Assembly (NCBI GenBank): GCA_949752735.1
Contig: OX457038.1
Location: 60,626,020 to 60,690,019 of the forward strand
Direction: 5' to 3'
Length of the DNA stretch: 64,000 nucleotides
Source of the DNA: Lumbricus terrestris
Lineage: Eukaryota > Annelida > Clitellata > Crassiclitellata > Lumbricidae
Made by a program: the position numbers and the translations under genes. The notes under the pieces are model-generated. The model was given only the letters and a program-made list of their open reading frames with translations, was not told where the DNA came from and ran no database searches. Positions 1-10,261 of this stretch are shown piece by piece. Numbering within the stretch: the stretch's first letter is position 1; the number at the start of each line of letters is the position of its first letter.

Positions 1-16
1 GATCTCTCAATTTCTA

Positions 17-105
17 TAGCACCTCTTCAAGCTAACTACTCAGAAGCGCTCCCGACTACAGCGTGGAAACTGCATTAGAGTTTCACTCCTGACTAACTAC
101 TTCCT
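17..105 (-). mobile_element. Truncated 3' part of a tRNA-derived SINE (family A)
   Basis: Reading the minus strand, this ends in the motif that closes LINE family C of this window (GAGCGCTTCTGAGTAG followed by a GGTGCTATAG-like end). Its inner part matches the body of the full SINE at 34345-34574: the plus-strand words CGACTACAGCG and GGAGTTTCACCCC there have near copies here. No tRNA head is visible, so the copy is 5'-truncated or interrupted. The rest of 106-590 shows no gene or clear element. Confidence 0.5.
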
Positions 106-590
106 GGCTGCCAGTCTTGAGAAACCTCTAGCCTTATCATTCTCACTTGAGCCACCTCTAACGGTGACTAGGGAAATAAATCTAGCAACCTCTAGATGTA
201 ACTAGTCACTGGCTCAGCCAATCTGGAACGACCCCTAGCAGTGATGTTCTGTTCGCACTCATCTTCCCCTTCCCTTCCCACTTTATCTTACCAGAAAAGA
301 TGTCAAAATGAAATTAATAGAATTGTTTTCTAGGGCAGTTTTAGGTGCAGACAGTCGGGAAATAGGCAGTTTATACTTGCTTAGAACACGTACTTTGTTG
401 CAGCGTGTACCTTTATGCAAAAAAGAGTAGTGGGTATAATTTTTCGGACAGTCACTGTATAAAAATATTTTACCAAAATAAAAATATTTTCCGACCTACC
501 TACCCAATTTTTTAGAGCTCTGTTACCGGAAACACAGCATTATTTTTTTTGGGCCTTATCAGATAGCAAATACACACGATGTGTTGCAGT

Positions 591-785
591 CAGGTCTTTT
601 TTAACGTGCAGTTGTACACAAAATGTGCAGTTCTAAATGGATTTGCGCAGTTGTAGAAGCACTTCTGTACAGTTAAAACTAGCAAAAAATGGTTATTGTT
701 CTCCGATTGGAAGTAATTTACCATGGAGGATGGGAATGAAAAGAAGGGGTTGTGCAGTTGTAAAAATTCCTTAAAAACAGCCCTG
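591..785. mobile_element. hAT-type MITE with near-perfect 8-bp target duplication
   Basis: The ends are imperfect inverted repeats: CAGGTCTTTTTTAACG on the left and, reverse-complemented, CAGGGCTGTTTTTAAGG on the right. The element is flanked by GTTGCAGT (583-590) and GTTGCATT (786-793), seven of eight bases alike. CAG-type ends with an 8-bp duplication are typical of hAT transposons. It has no coding capacity and contains repeated GTGCAGTTGTA words. It lies just upstream of the first UBR7 exon of the window. A related longer copy in inverted orientation lies at about 7790-8180. Confidence 0.65.
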
Positions 786-812
786 GTTGCATTTATTATT
801 GTGATTTTTTAG

Positions 813-3800
813 CACATCACTAACTGCACAGTTGAAGAAGAATTTGATGAGATGATTTGTGGGTCTTGCATGGACTTGCACCATTTTCTTTGGACTTATG
901 CAAGACTGTGTAAAGGTGAGTTTATTCACCAAATGTTTTGACTCCAGATGTTTTGAGCTTCCTAGGAGGGCATTTTGTTCTTATACTTACTCTGATTCAA
1001 AACACAACTGCTTGTGCAGCTGATGCCAAGTAATTGTTTTGAACTACCTTTTTAACCTGAATATTTGCGATATCGTTCAGTTCTGATTCACTCACTTAGA
1101 TTGTGGTTTGATTAACATAACATAACATAACATTTATTCGGCAACCAATAATCGTAACATTTCGTAGTTATAGCTGGCTATAGCAAACATGTTGGCATAC
1201 CCAGGAGACCCAAAAGGGGCCGAAGGTCCCGCTAGCCAGGGCCACCTGAGAGCGTTGGAAGAAACAGATGAGAAATGCGGCCGAAATTGAAATGAATAAC
1301 ACAAAAATCTTAACTAGTATACATGCATATATAGTATATATATATATATGTGTGTGTGTGTACAAACGAAAAGTAAGTAAATAAGAGAAAATAGTGTACA
1401 GGATAGTCAGTAACATACACGAACACGAGTGCACACTCCCATTTTAAACTGATCACATTTCCCACAAAATTGGTCTTATTCTCCCTGTTGGATATAAACA
1501 GAAAACTCACGCTTGAATAGATGAAAAGATAGCAGGGTTCGGATATTAAGAGGAATACTGTTCCAGGTTCTAGGTCCGATACATTTAATAGATGCAAGCT
1601 TAGTATTAGTACGGGCAAATGGAGTAGAAAAAAAGTTAGCATTTCTCAAGCAACGATCTTGATGCATGATATCTATGACAGAACTTTTGAACCACTTGTG
1701 CTGAGATCGGATTGCACATTTTTATAGTGCCACTCCAAGGAGATGTCTCAGTGGAGCTCGGAACCTAATTGCAGGAGACAGTAAATGACTAACATGATCT
1801 TCAGCCGTTGGATAATTATATGCGAATGGAGAATATGTTGCATGGTTATTTATGTTATGTTATTGAAATGTTGTAAGTCTATTTGATGCTTTGTGCTGCT
1901 GCAGCTATTTATCAGAAAACCAAGACTACCAAGAAAACAGACACGGCTGGTAACGTTGATGTTGTTACTGATGTGACTGTTATTCCTCAACAAATGTTGA
2001 ACAAGTCCGTGAGTGAATCTTTGGCAACCTCAGAAGAAGCAGACATTGAGACACAAGTCATGCATTCGATGACAGCAGCAGACGCTATGAGTCGTGGTGA
2101 GACGTCGAGCAAGACTTTGACTGCATCAGAAAAATGTCTGATGTCAAAAGATAAACCGTCCGAAGCATCAGACGAAGCAAGTTGTTCTGTGATCAAGTCA
2201 TGTCGTCTAAAGGAACTGAACGATGCAGGAGGTTGTTTGCGGTTGACCGGTGCTGTATTCTGGCCAGAAGATTGGAGAAAACAACTCTGTCAATGTTCTG
2301 AGTGCATGGTTAGCACTTAATAATAAATAATAATAATAAGTTTCTTTTTAATTCAACTCCTGCAAGCGCACTGCGCTTTACATGTACAAGTTATGATAAC
2401 AAATCCTGGAACAGCCTTCTGTTCTGTGAGCGAACAACTCGGTTGATACCTTCAATTCAGGCCTTGAGATTTATTTATTTTCGAAGGCCTGCTGTTAGCT
2501 GTATGTATGGCACCCTTGTAATAGCATGGTTGTATGATGGTGCCGTACAAATTGTCATTATTGATATTATTTTGTTATTAAAGTGACCTTACCATTACTT
2601 TACATTGTAGACAATGTATGAGGTGCACAAGGTTCTTTATCTCCTTGATGAAAATGACACGATTGCTGCGTATGAAGCACGTGGTAAAGCAAAACCTGCC
2701 AAGACGTCGTATCAGCAGAGCCTTGAAGCCCTTTCCAAACTCAACCATGTCCAGCAGGTGGACATGATCCAAGGTCAGTGCCACTAGCTGTATGTAGCAG
2801 GCACCAAAACTGGAGATCATGAGAATTAAAAGAATTGTCTGGAGAAAGTGGAAATTCATGGAATGGTTAAGATTATGATTATTTTATGATGATATGATGA
2901 GTTGTTATTGTCATGTTTATTTAGTTCTAAATTCTAATGATGAGACATAGAAATGTTCATGCAGTTACCTTTGGTGGTCTTGAATGAAACATTCATGAGT
3001 GTCAGTAAGTTTCTAAAATGTACCGGTTGCTTTCACAAAGCATGAGATTATGTCATAAAAATTATGTGAAAGGCAGTGATGTGCGCAACTGTAATTGTAT
3101 TTAAACTAAAGTTCAGTTAAGTAGGGAATCAATTTGAAGTCTGCTTTAGCAAAGTCATGGGAACAAATTAACATCTTTTCGGATATCCTAGATTATAACT
3201 TTGTCCTTTTTTGGTGATAACTGGCGATTGTTTGAATATCATTTGTTGTAGAATACAACGATTTAAAGTGTCATCTGACCGAGTACCTGAAGAAGTTTGC
3301 TGAAAACAAAAAGGTTCATAATCTAAGCTATTCTAAGCATTGTAAACTAATTTTGTCTACACTAATTTACATTGGCTCTGTACTTTGATCATGTGAACTT
3401 TGCATCATGTGAACTTTGCATCATGGGCTATCAATGAACTCACCTTTTTTAATAAGAGTTTGCTGTCATGAAGTGAGCATCAGAAGCGCTCAATTTTTGA
3501 TGCTGATGAGCTGAGTTTGGACTTTTCTGATCCAATGACAGTACCTTCTCTTACAACAAATGTCAATTTAGTAAACTTTGAGCATTTTGCTTGCCGTATT
3601 GCATTATTAAACAACTGCTTAACCAATTTACAAAATATATCTTCAAAAATTTCTTAGTGCCTGTAAAAGTTATGTCACTGAGACCATTGAGATGCATGAT
3701 ATCTATATAAATAAAGAGAAGATTCTGTGTGTCTGTCTGTCTGTTTGTTCGGGATGCATTTCCACAGTTTTTGAGCTTTTCACTCCAAACCTTCAATACT

Positions 3801-6800
3801 GTGTAGGTCTCGACAGGAGACACAAAGTCGAGGGGTTGGCGATTCTCTACCACCATGGGGGTCAGGGTGGGGGGCGAAACCCCACAAATGTTTTTCAAAA
3901 AAACGCAGCCATTGATACAAATTTTTTTACCTAGATAGAGGGCCATCAGAACCACCCGGATCAGTGGTTGGCGAATCTCTACCACCAAGAGGGCCAGGGT
4001 GGGGGGCCGAAAACACTGAGACGGCAGTTTCTTAAACACCTTTTTAAACGCTTGCATGGTCATTATATAAATTGCGAGCACAAATGATGTATTTTTCATG
4101 AAAATCATAATTTCACGGGTGGCGTACGGGTGCAGGTCGGTGTGGTGGGATGAGGTGGGGAGAGGGTGGGGGAGGGGGTGGGGGAGGGGTTAGGTAGGGA
4201 GGAATTTGTCCCAAAACCCAAATTTCACGGGTGGCGAACCTGTGGAGGTCGGAGTGCGGCGGGGCGTTGTGGGGTGGGGGATGGTGGGGTGGGGTGGGGA
4301 GGCGAAGGTAGGGGTGGGTCGGTGTGGTGTGGTGGGGTGGGGGAGGGGGTGGGGGAGGGGAGGGTTGGGTGTGGGCAAGAGGGGTGGGGATCAGAGGGGA
4401 ATTTTTCCTGAAAACCCTAATTTCACGGGTGGCGTACCGGTGGAGGTCGGAGTGCTATGGGGGTGTTGTGGGGTGGGGGCTGAAGGGGTGGGGCGTGGTG
4501 TGGTGGGGTTGAGGCCGGGAGCGGGTCGAATCCTAAATTTCCCGGGCAACGCCGGGTACCCCAGCTAGTATATAATATACACGCTAGAGAGAGTATGACG
4601 TATCTGCCCTGCAATAAGATTTTAAGCCGACCAATCATAGGCGAGTTCTTATACCGACCAATCACACACAGTCTTACAGCATCGATTTGAAAAATAAATA
4701 AAACGACATCAGCATTTTTATAATAAAATGAACATATCGATGCTTGTTTGTTAATTTTGCAGTTTCTTGACATATTGACAAGTAAACATCGACAAGTTCG
4801 TCTTATTATAAAAATGCTGATATTATTTTATTTATTTTCCCCACATCGATGCTGTACGACTGTGATTGGTCGGTGCGAGAAATTGCCTATGATTGGTCGG
4901 CACAAATTTAGACAGATATGATGTGATTGGTCGGCACGAATTTCGTCGACTTCAATATAGAGACTTGATACTCTCTCTAGTGATATATTCATTATGTAAT
5001 ACACCTCTATGACTGAGACCAGCTTATTCAATGGCGAATCATTGGCGATATATTAAATCTAGTCTGCAATAGCCAAGCTGCTTCCTTTGTTATGGTGCCA
5101 GGTCAAGATCCGGAAGGTCAAGCCAAGTCATGTACATAGGACACTGAAAATTTATCCATAGCTTAACACATTGACCGCCACGACTATTATTACCGCTACG
5201 CCAAGCGAAAGACGCCAAATTATCAACATATGAGATTCATGAAAAAATTAATGTTTCACTTTATTTTCACACCGGTTGCACCTCACCACCACCCTAGATG
5301 CATCCCACCAAACCTCCCCTTGCCCCACCTAACCCCCATTCCTTGCCACACCGCACCACCTCCCCACCCCACCTCGCCCCATACAGCCACACCCGTTGGG
5401 GTAATTTAGTTCGTCCAGGCCACCTCCTCACTTTGCCCCACCCAGCCCACTCCAACCCCATACCACAACCGTCCAACCCTACCCAATCTCTACCCCAACT
5501 CTGCTCCACCCCACCCGTTCCCCACCCCGTCCACCGTGTAAAATGGTGAACATATGAAAATCATAAAATATATAATTTTTTTCACACGGTCCCACCGCAC
5601 CACCACTCTGGCCGAATCCTACTAAGCCCCACCCCATCCCTGCTCCACCCGCCTCCACCCCACCCCGCTCCAACCCCACCCAACCCAACCCGTCCTCGCA
5701 AGCATACATCCACACCGGACTGGAGCAAATTTTGATATTTTTCCAACCCTCCGTCTCACTTTGCCCCAATCGGCCCACTCGATTCCCACACCACAACCGT
5801 CCAATCCAGCCCCACCTCCACCCAAAGTCCGGCCCACCCCATTCCCCACACTTCCACATCTCGCAAGACGCTCAACATGTGAAATTCATGAAGAAATATA
5901 TGCCACCTTGGTTTCACACCGGTCTCACTATGCCACCACCATGGACGCATTACACCAAACCCCACCCCTTCCCCCGCCTCGTTCCACTTTGCCCCACCCC
6001 GCCCAATCCCGCATTACCCCACCCCGTCCCCAAACATCTCCGGTCTGGAGTAAATTTGGGTTTCTCGCCCAACCCTCATCCCCACTTTACCCCCACCCGA
6101 CACTCCAACCTCAAACCCAACCGTTCAACCCACCCCACCCACCATTTTTCCACCCCAATCCGCCCCACCCCACAAAATGATCAACTTACGCAAATCATGG
6201 AAATGTATGTTTCATTGTTTTCACCCTGGCCTTACCGCTCACACACCGGCCCAACCCCGGTTCCACCCATCCAATCCTCACCCCATCCACGCCCCACTGT
6301 ACTTCACTCGACCCCACTCCTCTGGAAAAAAGGCTAGACAGTAGACACCAAATATATCTGGTTCAAAACTGACGTCATCAGAATTATCGGGCGTGCGTCA
6401 TAGTTCGCGTAATTCGCCAAAAATTCACTATGGATCGTACTACGAGTTAACTCGTAGTAGGCGTGTGCGGGAGACTTTTCTACTACGAGTTAACTCGTAG
6501 TAGGCGGCCAATGTGTTAAGCGACATGCACCAGTCTTATAATACTGACCAGTGTTGATGGAAATCTGTAGTTGTGCTTGCAAAGGTGCTAAATTGTACTA
6601 ATTTCTGTCCACTTATATAAATTTTAGGATAAAGTAAAGCTGCTGTGGTCAAAATATATATTTTGCTTTCTGTTTTACTTTGCAAAATTTACACGAGAAG
6701 ATGATTTTTAGGTTGTACGTCAAGAAGATGTTGGTGAGTTCTTTGCTCAGCAGGCCGCACGCAAGCGACAGAAAACGGAATCGACGTCAGTTCAATACTT

Positions 6801-6810
6801 CTGCAAATAA
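813..6810 (+). CDS. UBR7: UBR7-type E3 ubiquitin ligase, last five coding exons (5' part outside window)
   Basis: Coding exons: 813-915, 1905-2308, 2611-2773, 3252-3313 and 6712-6810 (TAA stop). These join in phase to 276 codons plus stop. Each intron starts GT and ends AG; phases 1, 0, 1, 0 fit across all junctions. The first exon carries EEFDEMICGSCM, the end of the PHD-like finger with its last cysteine pair. The second contains GAVFWPEDWRKQLCQCSECM, the third LSKLNHVQQVDMIQ, the fourth EYNDLKCHLTEYLKKFAENK and the last ends TSVQYFCK. These are the conserved C-terminal blocks of animal UBR7, a UBR-box and PHD protein of the N-recognin group linked in mammals to histone ubiquitylation. The UBR box itself should lie upstream of the window. 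The segment at 1905-2200, rich in Ser, Thr and Glu, is a poorly conserved linker. The acceptor of the first exon could instead be the AG at 829-830; 813 was chosen for its pyrimidine tract. Transposons fill introns 1, 2 and 4. Confidence 0.9.
1108..1860 (-). mobile_element. Non-LTR retrotransposon 3' fragment (RT C-terminus) in UBR7 intron 1
   Basis: The minus-strand frame at 1476-1667 contains GPRTWNSIPLNIR, the 'GP-x-WNSLP' block found at the very end of many LINE reverse transcriptase polyproteins. Downstream on the minus strand the element runs to a tail of repeated TTATG units (plus-strand ACATA repeats at 1115-1131). A TTATGTTATG-like word also occurs at the other end near 1852-1862, compatible with a target duplication or with tail-like target choice. 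The catalytic RT domain is missing, so this is a dead 5'-truncated copy. A TG/TA microsatellite sits inside at 1328-1362. Confidence 0.6.
2318..2405 (-). mobile_element. SINE family B 3' tail fragment in UBR7 intron 2
   Basis: Starts on the plus strand with an AATAAT run, then TTTCTTTTTAATTCAACTCCTGCAAGCGCACTGCG in short blocks that match the 3' part of the SINE at 57648-57880 (CCTGCAAGACGCACTGCGCTTTACATTTACATG there, split here by substitutions). Only the tail is present. The insertion lies directly behind the donor site of the second UBR7 exon of the window. Confidence 0.5.
3700..4568 (+). mobile_element. Helitron-like non-autonomous element, copy 1
   Basis: The 3' end reads CCCGGGCAACGCCGGG, a small hairpin, then eight bases and CTAG before a T. 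That is the hairpin plus CTRR ending known for Helitrons. The 5' part begins near a TCTATATAAATAAAGAG word followed by a GTCT microsatellite. Inside are three G-rich modules, each opening with AATTTCACGGGTGGCG and continuing GGTGGAGGTCGGAGTG (starts near 4110, 4222 and 4420), separated by GGTGGGG runs. Long open frames here are glycine- and tryptophan-rich shadows, not genes. No Rep/helicase is encoded. It lies in the last UBR7 intron. The exact 5' end is uncertain. Confidence 0.55.
4580..4982. mobile_element. CACTA-like foldback element with long inverted arms
   Basis: The two halves (about 4580-4745 and 4795-4982) are inverted copies. The left arm starts CACGCTAGAGAGAGTAT, the right arm reverse-complemented starts CACTAGAGAGAGTATC. 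Both carry CCGACCAATCA words, a CAGCATCGAT word and TCAGCATTTTTATAATAA towards the centre. Both sides are flanked by ATA, a 3-bp duplication as expected for CACTA/EnSpm elements. No transposase is present. The element begins only 11 bases beyond the end of the Helitron-like copy. Confidence 0.55.
5167..6515. mobile_element. piggyBac-like non-autonomous element with internal tandem modules
   Basis: Both ends are flanked by TTAA (5163-5166 and 6516-6519), the target of piggyBac transposons, and the termini are inverted repeats CACATTGACCGCC and CACATTGGCCGCC. The right end carries two copies of a palindrome CTACGAGTTAACTCGTAG (around 6440-6460 and 6483-6501). The interior has four diverged modules of about 320 bp starting near 5224, 5548, 5873 and 6182. 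Each begins with a CAACATATGAAATTCATG-like word, then CACACCGGT and a C-rich tract. Proline-rich open frames over this tract come from its composition. No transposase is seen. It lies in the last UBR7 intron. Confidence 0.75.
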
Positions 6811-7789
6811 AATGCATTCACAGACTGGAAACTAACTACTGTCTATTCTTCCAATGAATGCTCTCCAGCCAACAGTTGTAACTTTAGCTGGAGCATTTGA
6901 CTGAACAGTGTACAATGTTTTACTTCACTTCAGAGTGTGCAGTATAAAAGACTCAAGTATGCTTGAATTCTGTTTTCCCAAAGAAAACTTTAAGCTGAGT
7001 GGCTAATGGGGCAGGAACATTTCAGTCACCTCTATAATCTGATCTTGTGGGTTTGAAAATGTTGATTACGAGATGTTGATGTGAACAGATGTGCTTACTA
7101 AATTGAGAATACACTGATCATGAAAAAGAAAATTTTCTATTTCCAAGCTGTTGTTACATGTATTGTCAATTGGTCACATGATTTCACATCGTTTTTTCCC
7201 AGTGGTTTGGCTACCAAATGGAATAACTTTTCCCTAGGATCTGTGTGTTCCTTTACCTATGGACTCTGCACTTAGCTTTTAAAACCTTTGAGAGGCTTTG
7301 CTGGATTTTGGCTGAGCGCCTCTGTGTAGGTCATATTTTCTGGTGCTATATAAGTCTTAAACAAATGAGTGACTGGTCCTGATTATTTTGGCCAAATTTT
7401 TAGATAGGAAAATTGGGCCAATTGCCTTTGTATTTGCGTCATGCTATCTTCTAAGTCAACAGTTCTGAAGCGTAATAGATTTGTTTTGGGAGGGAGGTGT
7501 TTACTCAGCTGAAATAATTACCCAGAACATTAGCAACCTCCACATCATCATCATAATTAGGTCGTCATCGTGATCTATCTATTGTAAAATTCACGTTAAC
7601 TTCAAATAAGAGCTTCACAATTAAATTCCCCTTAATTCTTACATTGTGTGTTGGTAAATGCATTATTTCATTTTTGCATATTTCATTTTGGGGGTATTCA
7701 AACGCCCCAAAACACCTCCTAAATACGGCCCTGTAATATAGTGTAGTTCAGTTTGTGCATATTCCTCTGGTGACTGACTTTCCGTGCCT

Positions 7790-8180
7790 CAGATCAACGT
7801 TTTTTAAAGGAATTTTTAGAACTGCACAACCAGGAACCAGAAATTTTAATCTTGTGCGCCTTTTTGCCCGAAATTTCTGATGACTTTTCTTACTCATTCC
7901 CTAGAAATTTAAAAAAAAGTTCCAAGTCACCCACTGAAAAATCTGACAACTTTTTTTGTCTTTCTTTTCGAACTTACCCAAAAAAGGCAATGTGGCCTTT
8001 TACAATTTTTTTCCATTGCACAACCCCTTCGTTCCAATCCGGTCCTCTGTGGTAAATTGCCTCAATTGGCTGAGGCTGACTGACCTTATTTCATGATTTT
8101 CACTGCACAAGCATGCTTTTACATCTGCACAAATTCATTTACAACTGCACATTTGTGTCGAACTCCACGTTAAAAAAGCC
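7790..8180. mobile_element. Longer inverted relative of the 591-785 hAT-type MITE
   Basis: One end reads TTTTTTAAAGGAATTTTTAGA then ACTGCACAACC, and the other AACTGCACATTTGTGTCGAA then CGTTAAAAAAGCCCAG. These match, in reverse orientation, the two ends of the 591-785 element. The AACTGCACA word recurs through it. Outer boundaries and target duplication are not certain, and a LINE tail abuts its right end. Confidence 0.45.
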
Positions 8181-8185
8181 CAGCC

Positions 8186-8245
8186 TCAGATTCATATTTC
8201 GGTGTGGCCTTGCTTGTGTACAAAATTTATTTATTTAACAATAAT
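8186..8245 (+). mobile_element. LINE family B 3' tail fragment
   Basis: CCTCAGATTCATATTTCGGT followed by GTGGCCTTGCTTGTGTAC and AAATTTAT is a diverged copy of the 3' end of the L2-like LINE at 32290-34240 (CCTCAGATTCACACTTTGGT, then GTGACCTTGCGCGCGTAATA, AATTTATG). Only the last 50-60 bp are present, as in extreme 5' truncation. Confidence 0.5.
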
Positions 8246-10261
8246 ATTAAGTTCAACCTTATGGAAATAGGGGCCATTAACTATATATGTGCTTCATTTC
8301 TGAAATCAAATGCCACATTTTCTAATCTTGTGCTGATTTAGCATTGAAATTTAACGTTTGAAACATTGTATTACAGTTTCTGACAGACAGCAAATTTAAT
8401 TTGAAAACAGTTTGCTAGTTTAAATTGTTGTTTTGGTCAGCCTTTAATTTTGCAAGACATAAAAATGTAAATAATTTTAATCTGTTCTGTGTAGATTGGC
8501 CTAGGTTTGAAGTACATTAATTAGAATTAATTATATATTAGTAGGAGGAATTATATTAGGCATACAATTTGCCTCTGATGATGGCTTCTTTGAAAGCTGC
8601 ATGAATCTTGGGCTAGCACGGTCAGTGTAAAGTGTAAACACCCCCGAAATCAAATTCTGGCTACGCCCTCGTACTTCCGCTACAGTCGCTATAGAGCCCT
8701 AGGCCTAGTCTATATATTTACGTTCAGTCAAGCGCAGCGTTAATGCGCTATAGCATAATGCAGCATTCCTTGTGAGCAATTGACGTGTTTGGACACGAAC
8801 TAGTTGCTTCGACTATTAAGGGTTTGGAATATTTAAATCATAATTATAACAGCATTTGAGCGCTTAATTTCGGCCGGATTAAATATATCTAATTTGATTA
8901 TTTAAGACAGTTTTTGCCCCACATCTGTTTGTGGGACGGTTTTGAATTGTGTAGATTCGAACCGTCGAAAAGATTGAGCAGTTATCTCAAGATTCTACCG
9001 CGCCGAGGAACGTGCTTAGGTCTATTCAGAGAGGCCTAATCAAAACATAATCGTCGATAGGCCTAGAGGGATATCGCTTCCAGGCCAACATCTAAACAAT
9101 CCAGCAGTTTCAGCACTATAGGCAGGCGGACGTCGAGCCGACTATTGGGTAGACGATGATGTTTAACGTTGAAACGGCGATGAAAGCGAGTAGAGAGGCA
9201 TCGGAATCGGAAAGGATTTGTGCAACGATTTTTAATTTTTTTTACAGTGCACCTGTGCAGATATTTAACCGGTGGCGCCGCCAGCTGCTATGCAATTCAT
9301 TCAGCAGGTCACGTCAGGGTCATGGGCAGAGCAGGTCGAAGTAATTAAATGTAAACAGATATTTAAAAACTTCTTAAGAACTTTAGGCATGTCATGAGGC
9401 AGGTCAAGAGCAAATTTTTTTAGGCAGGTTAACCAAAGATATTAGAGTTTTGGGTTAACTTTGTCCGCCGCGACCTGTGGTGGGCCTTGGTTGCGCCGCC
9501 AGCCCGGCCCGCCACTGATGATAGCGAAAGATGAGTTTGATGAGGTATTCGTTGGATGAATCAGCTCAATCAGGTAGGCCTAGGCTATTTGTTGTAATAA
9601 GCCTAAAGGCTGAACTAGTTCCAGAAAGGTGGAACAGCTATGCGTAGCCTATATGGAGCTATTTGCATATTTGAATGATGAGGTTATTGAGGTAGCGGAG
9701 GGCGAATCGGATCGGATCGTAGGCTACATGGTCCCAGGATTGCTTGAAGGATGTCGTAGGCTAGCCTATCTTTTAAAGTGTAATACAATAATGAGGGCAT
9801 TTGAGGTGTATTCAGTTAGCGAGAGACAATCAAGACACGCTAGAAACAAAGACATGTATCGCATACAAACAGTGAGAAGGAAAGCATATTTAATTTGCAG
9901 TAGGCCTATGAAGGTAGCAATCAAATGATGGCACAATATATTGCAGTTTAAAATTCTTTCTATAGCCTATCGATCAAAAGGAAATGAAGAGAACACTAAG
10001 TCTTGGTAAAGCGCGCAATCACCAATCAGTCAATGAGTTATTATGAACTGGTGTGTTTAATAAATAAATAATTGCAGCATATTGACATGCATATTTTGAA
10101 ATTAGGCGATTGTACATTTTGCCCATCTACGGTACTAGTAATATCTTTATTAGCCCCTGGAAGTGATTTTCGTTTAATGTAACTACTGTTGTGTGCATCA
10201 GTTACTCAATAATTATTGTAGGCTATGTGTGATCATGTATTTTGGACAGTTGATTGAAACA

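Larger units (their letters stand above)
6811..10261. other. Intergenic tract between UBR7 and UNG
   Basis: No conserved coding region is recognised. The tract holds UBR7 3' UTR sequence at its start, a hAT-like end near 7684-7735 (GGGGGTATTC... ending CTAAATACGGCCCTG), an inverted copy of the 591-785 hAT family at 7790-8180, a LINE tail at 8186-8245, a second hAT-like end at 8638-8672 and a GC-rich inverted pair at about 9270-9519 (GGTGGCGCCGCCAGC / CAGTGGCGGGCCGGG) without a clear target duplication. The word TAGGCCTA and close variants recur through 8500-10250. Short open frames at 7852-8055, 9156-9344 and 9629-9928 match nothing I recognise. Confidence 0.5.

Noticed and set aside
4166..4568. 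Glycine/tryptophan-rich open frames
   Set aside because: Products of the GGTGGGG tandem modules of the Helitron-like element.
5294..6337. Several open frames of 70-200 residues, proline- and histidine-rich on plus and tryptophan/glycine-rich on minus
   Set aside because: They all lie inside the piggyBac-like element and follow from its C-rich modules; no domain, no consistent start and frames on both strands at once.
9260..9519. GC-rich inverted pair as a further hAT MITE
   Set aside because: The ends resemble each other loosely but no target duplication could be found, so the call is not supported.
9156..9928. Small genes at 9156-9344 and 9629-9928
   Set aside because: No recognisable domain, splice signals or homology; located in intergenic, repeat-rich sequence.
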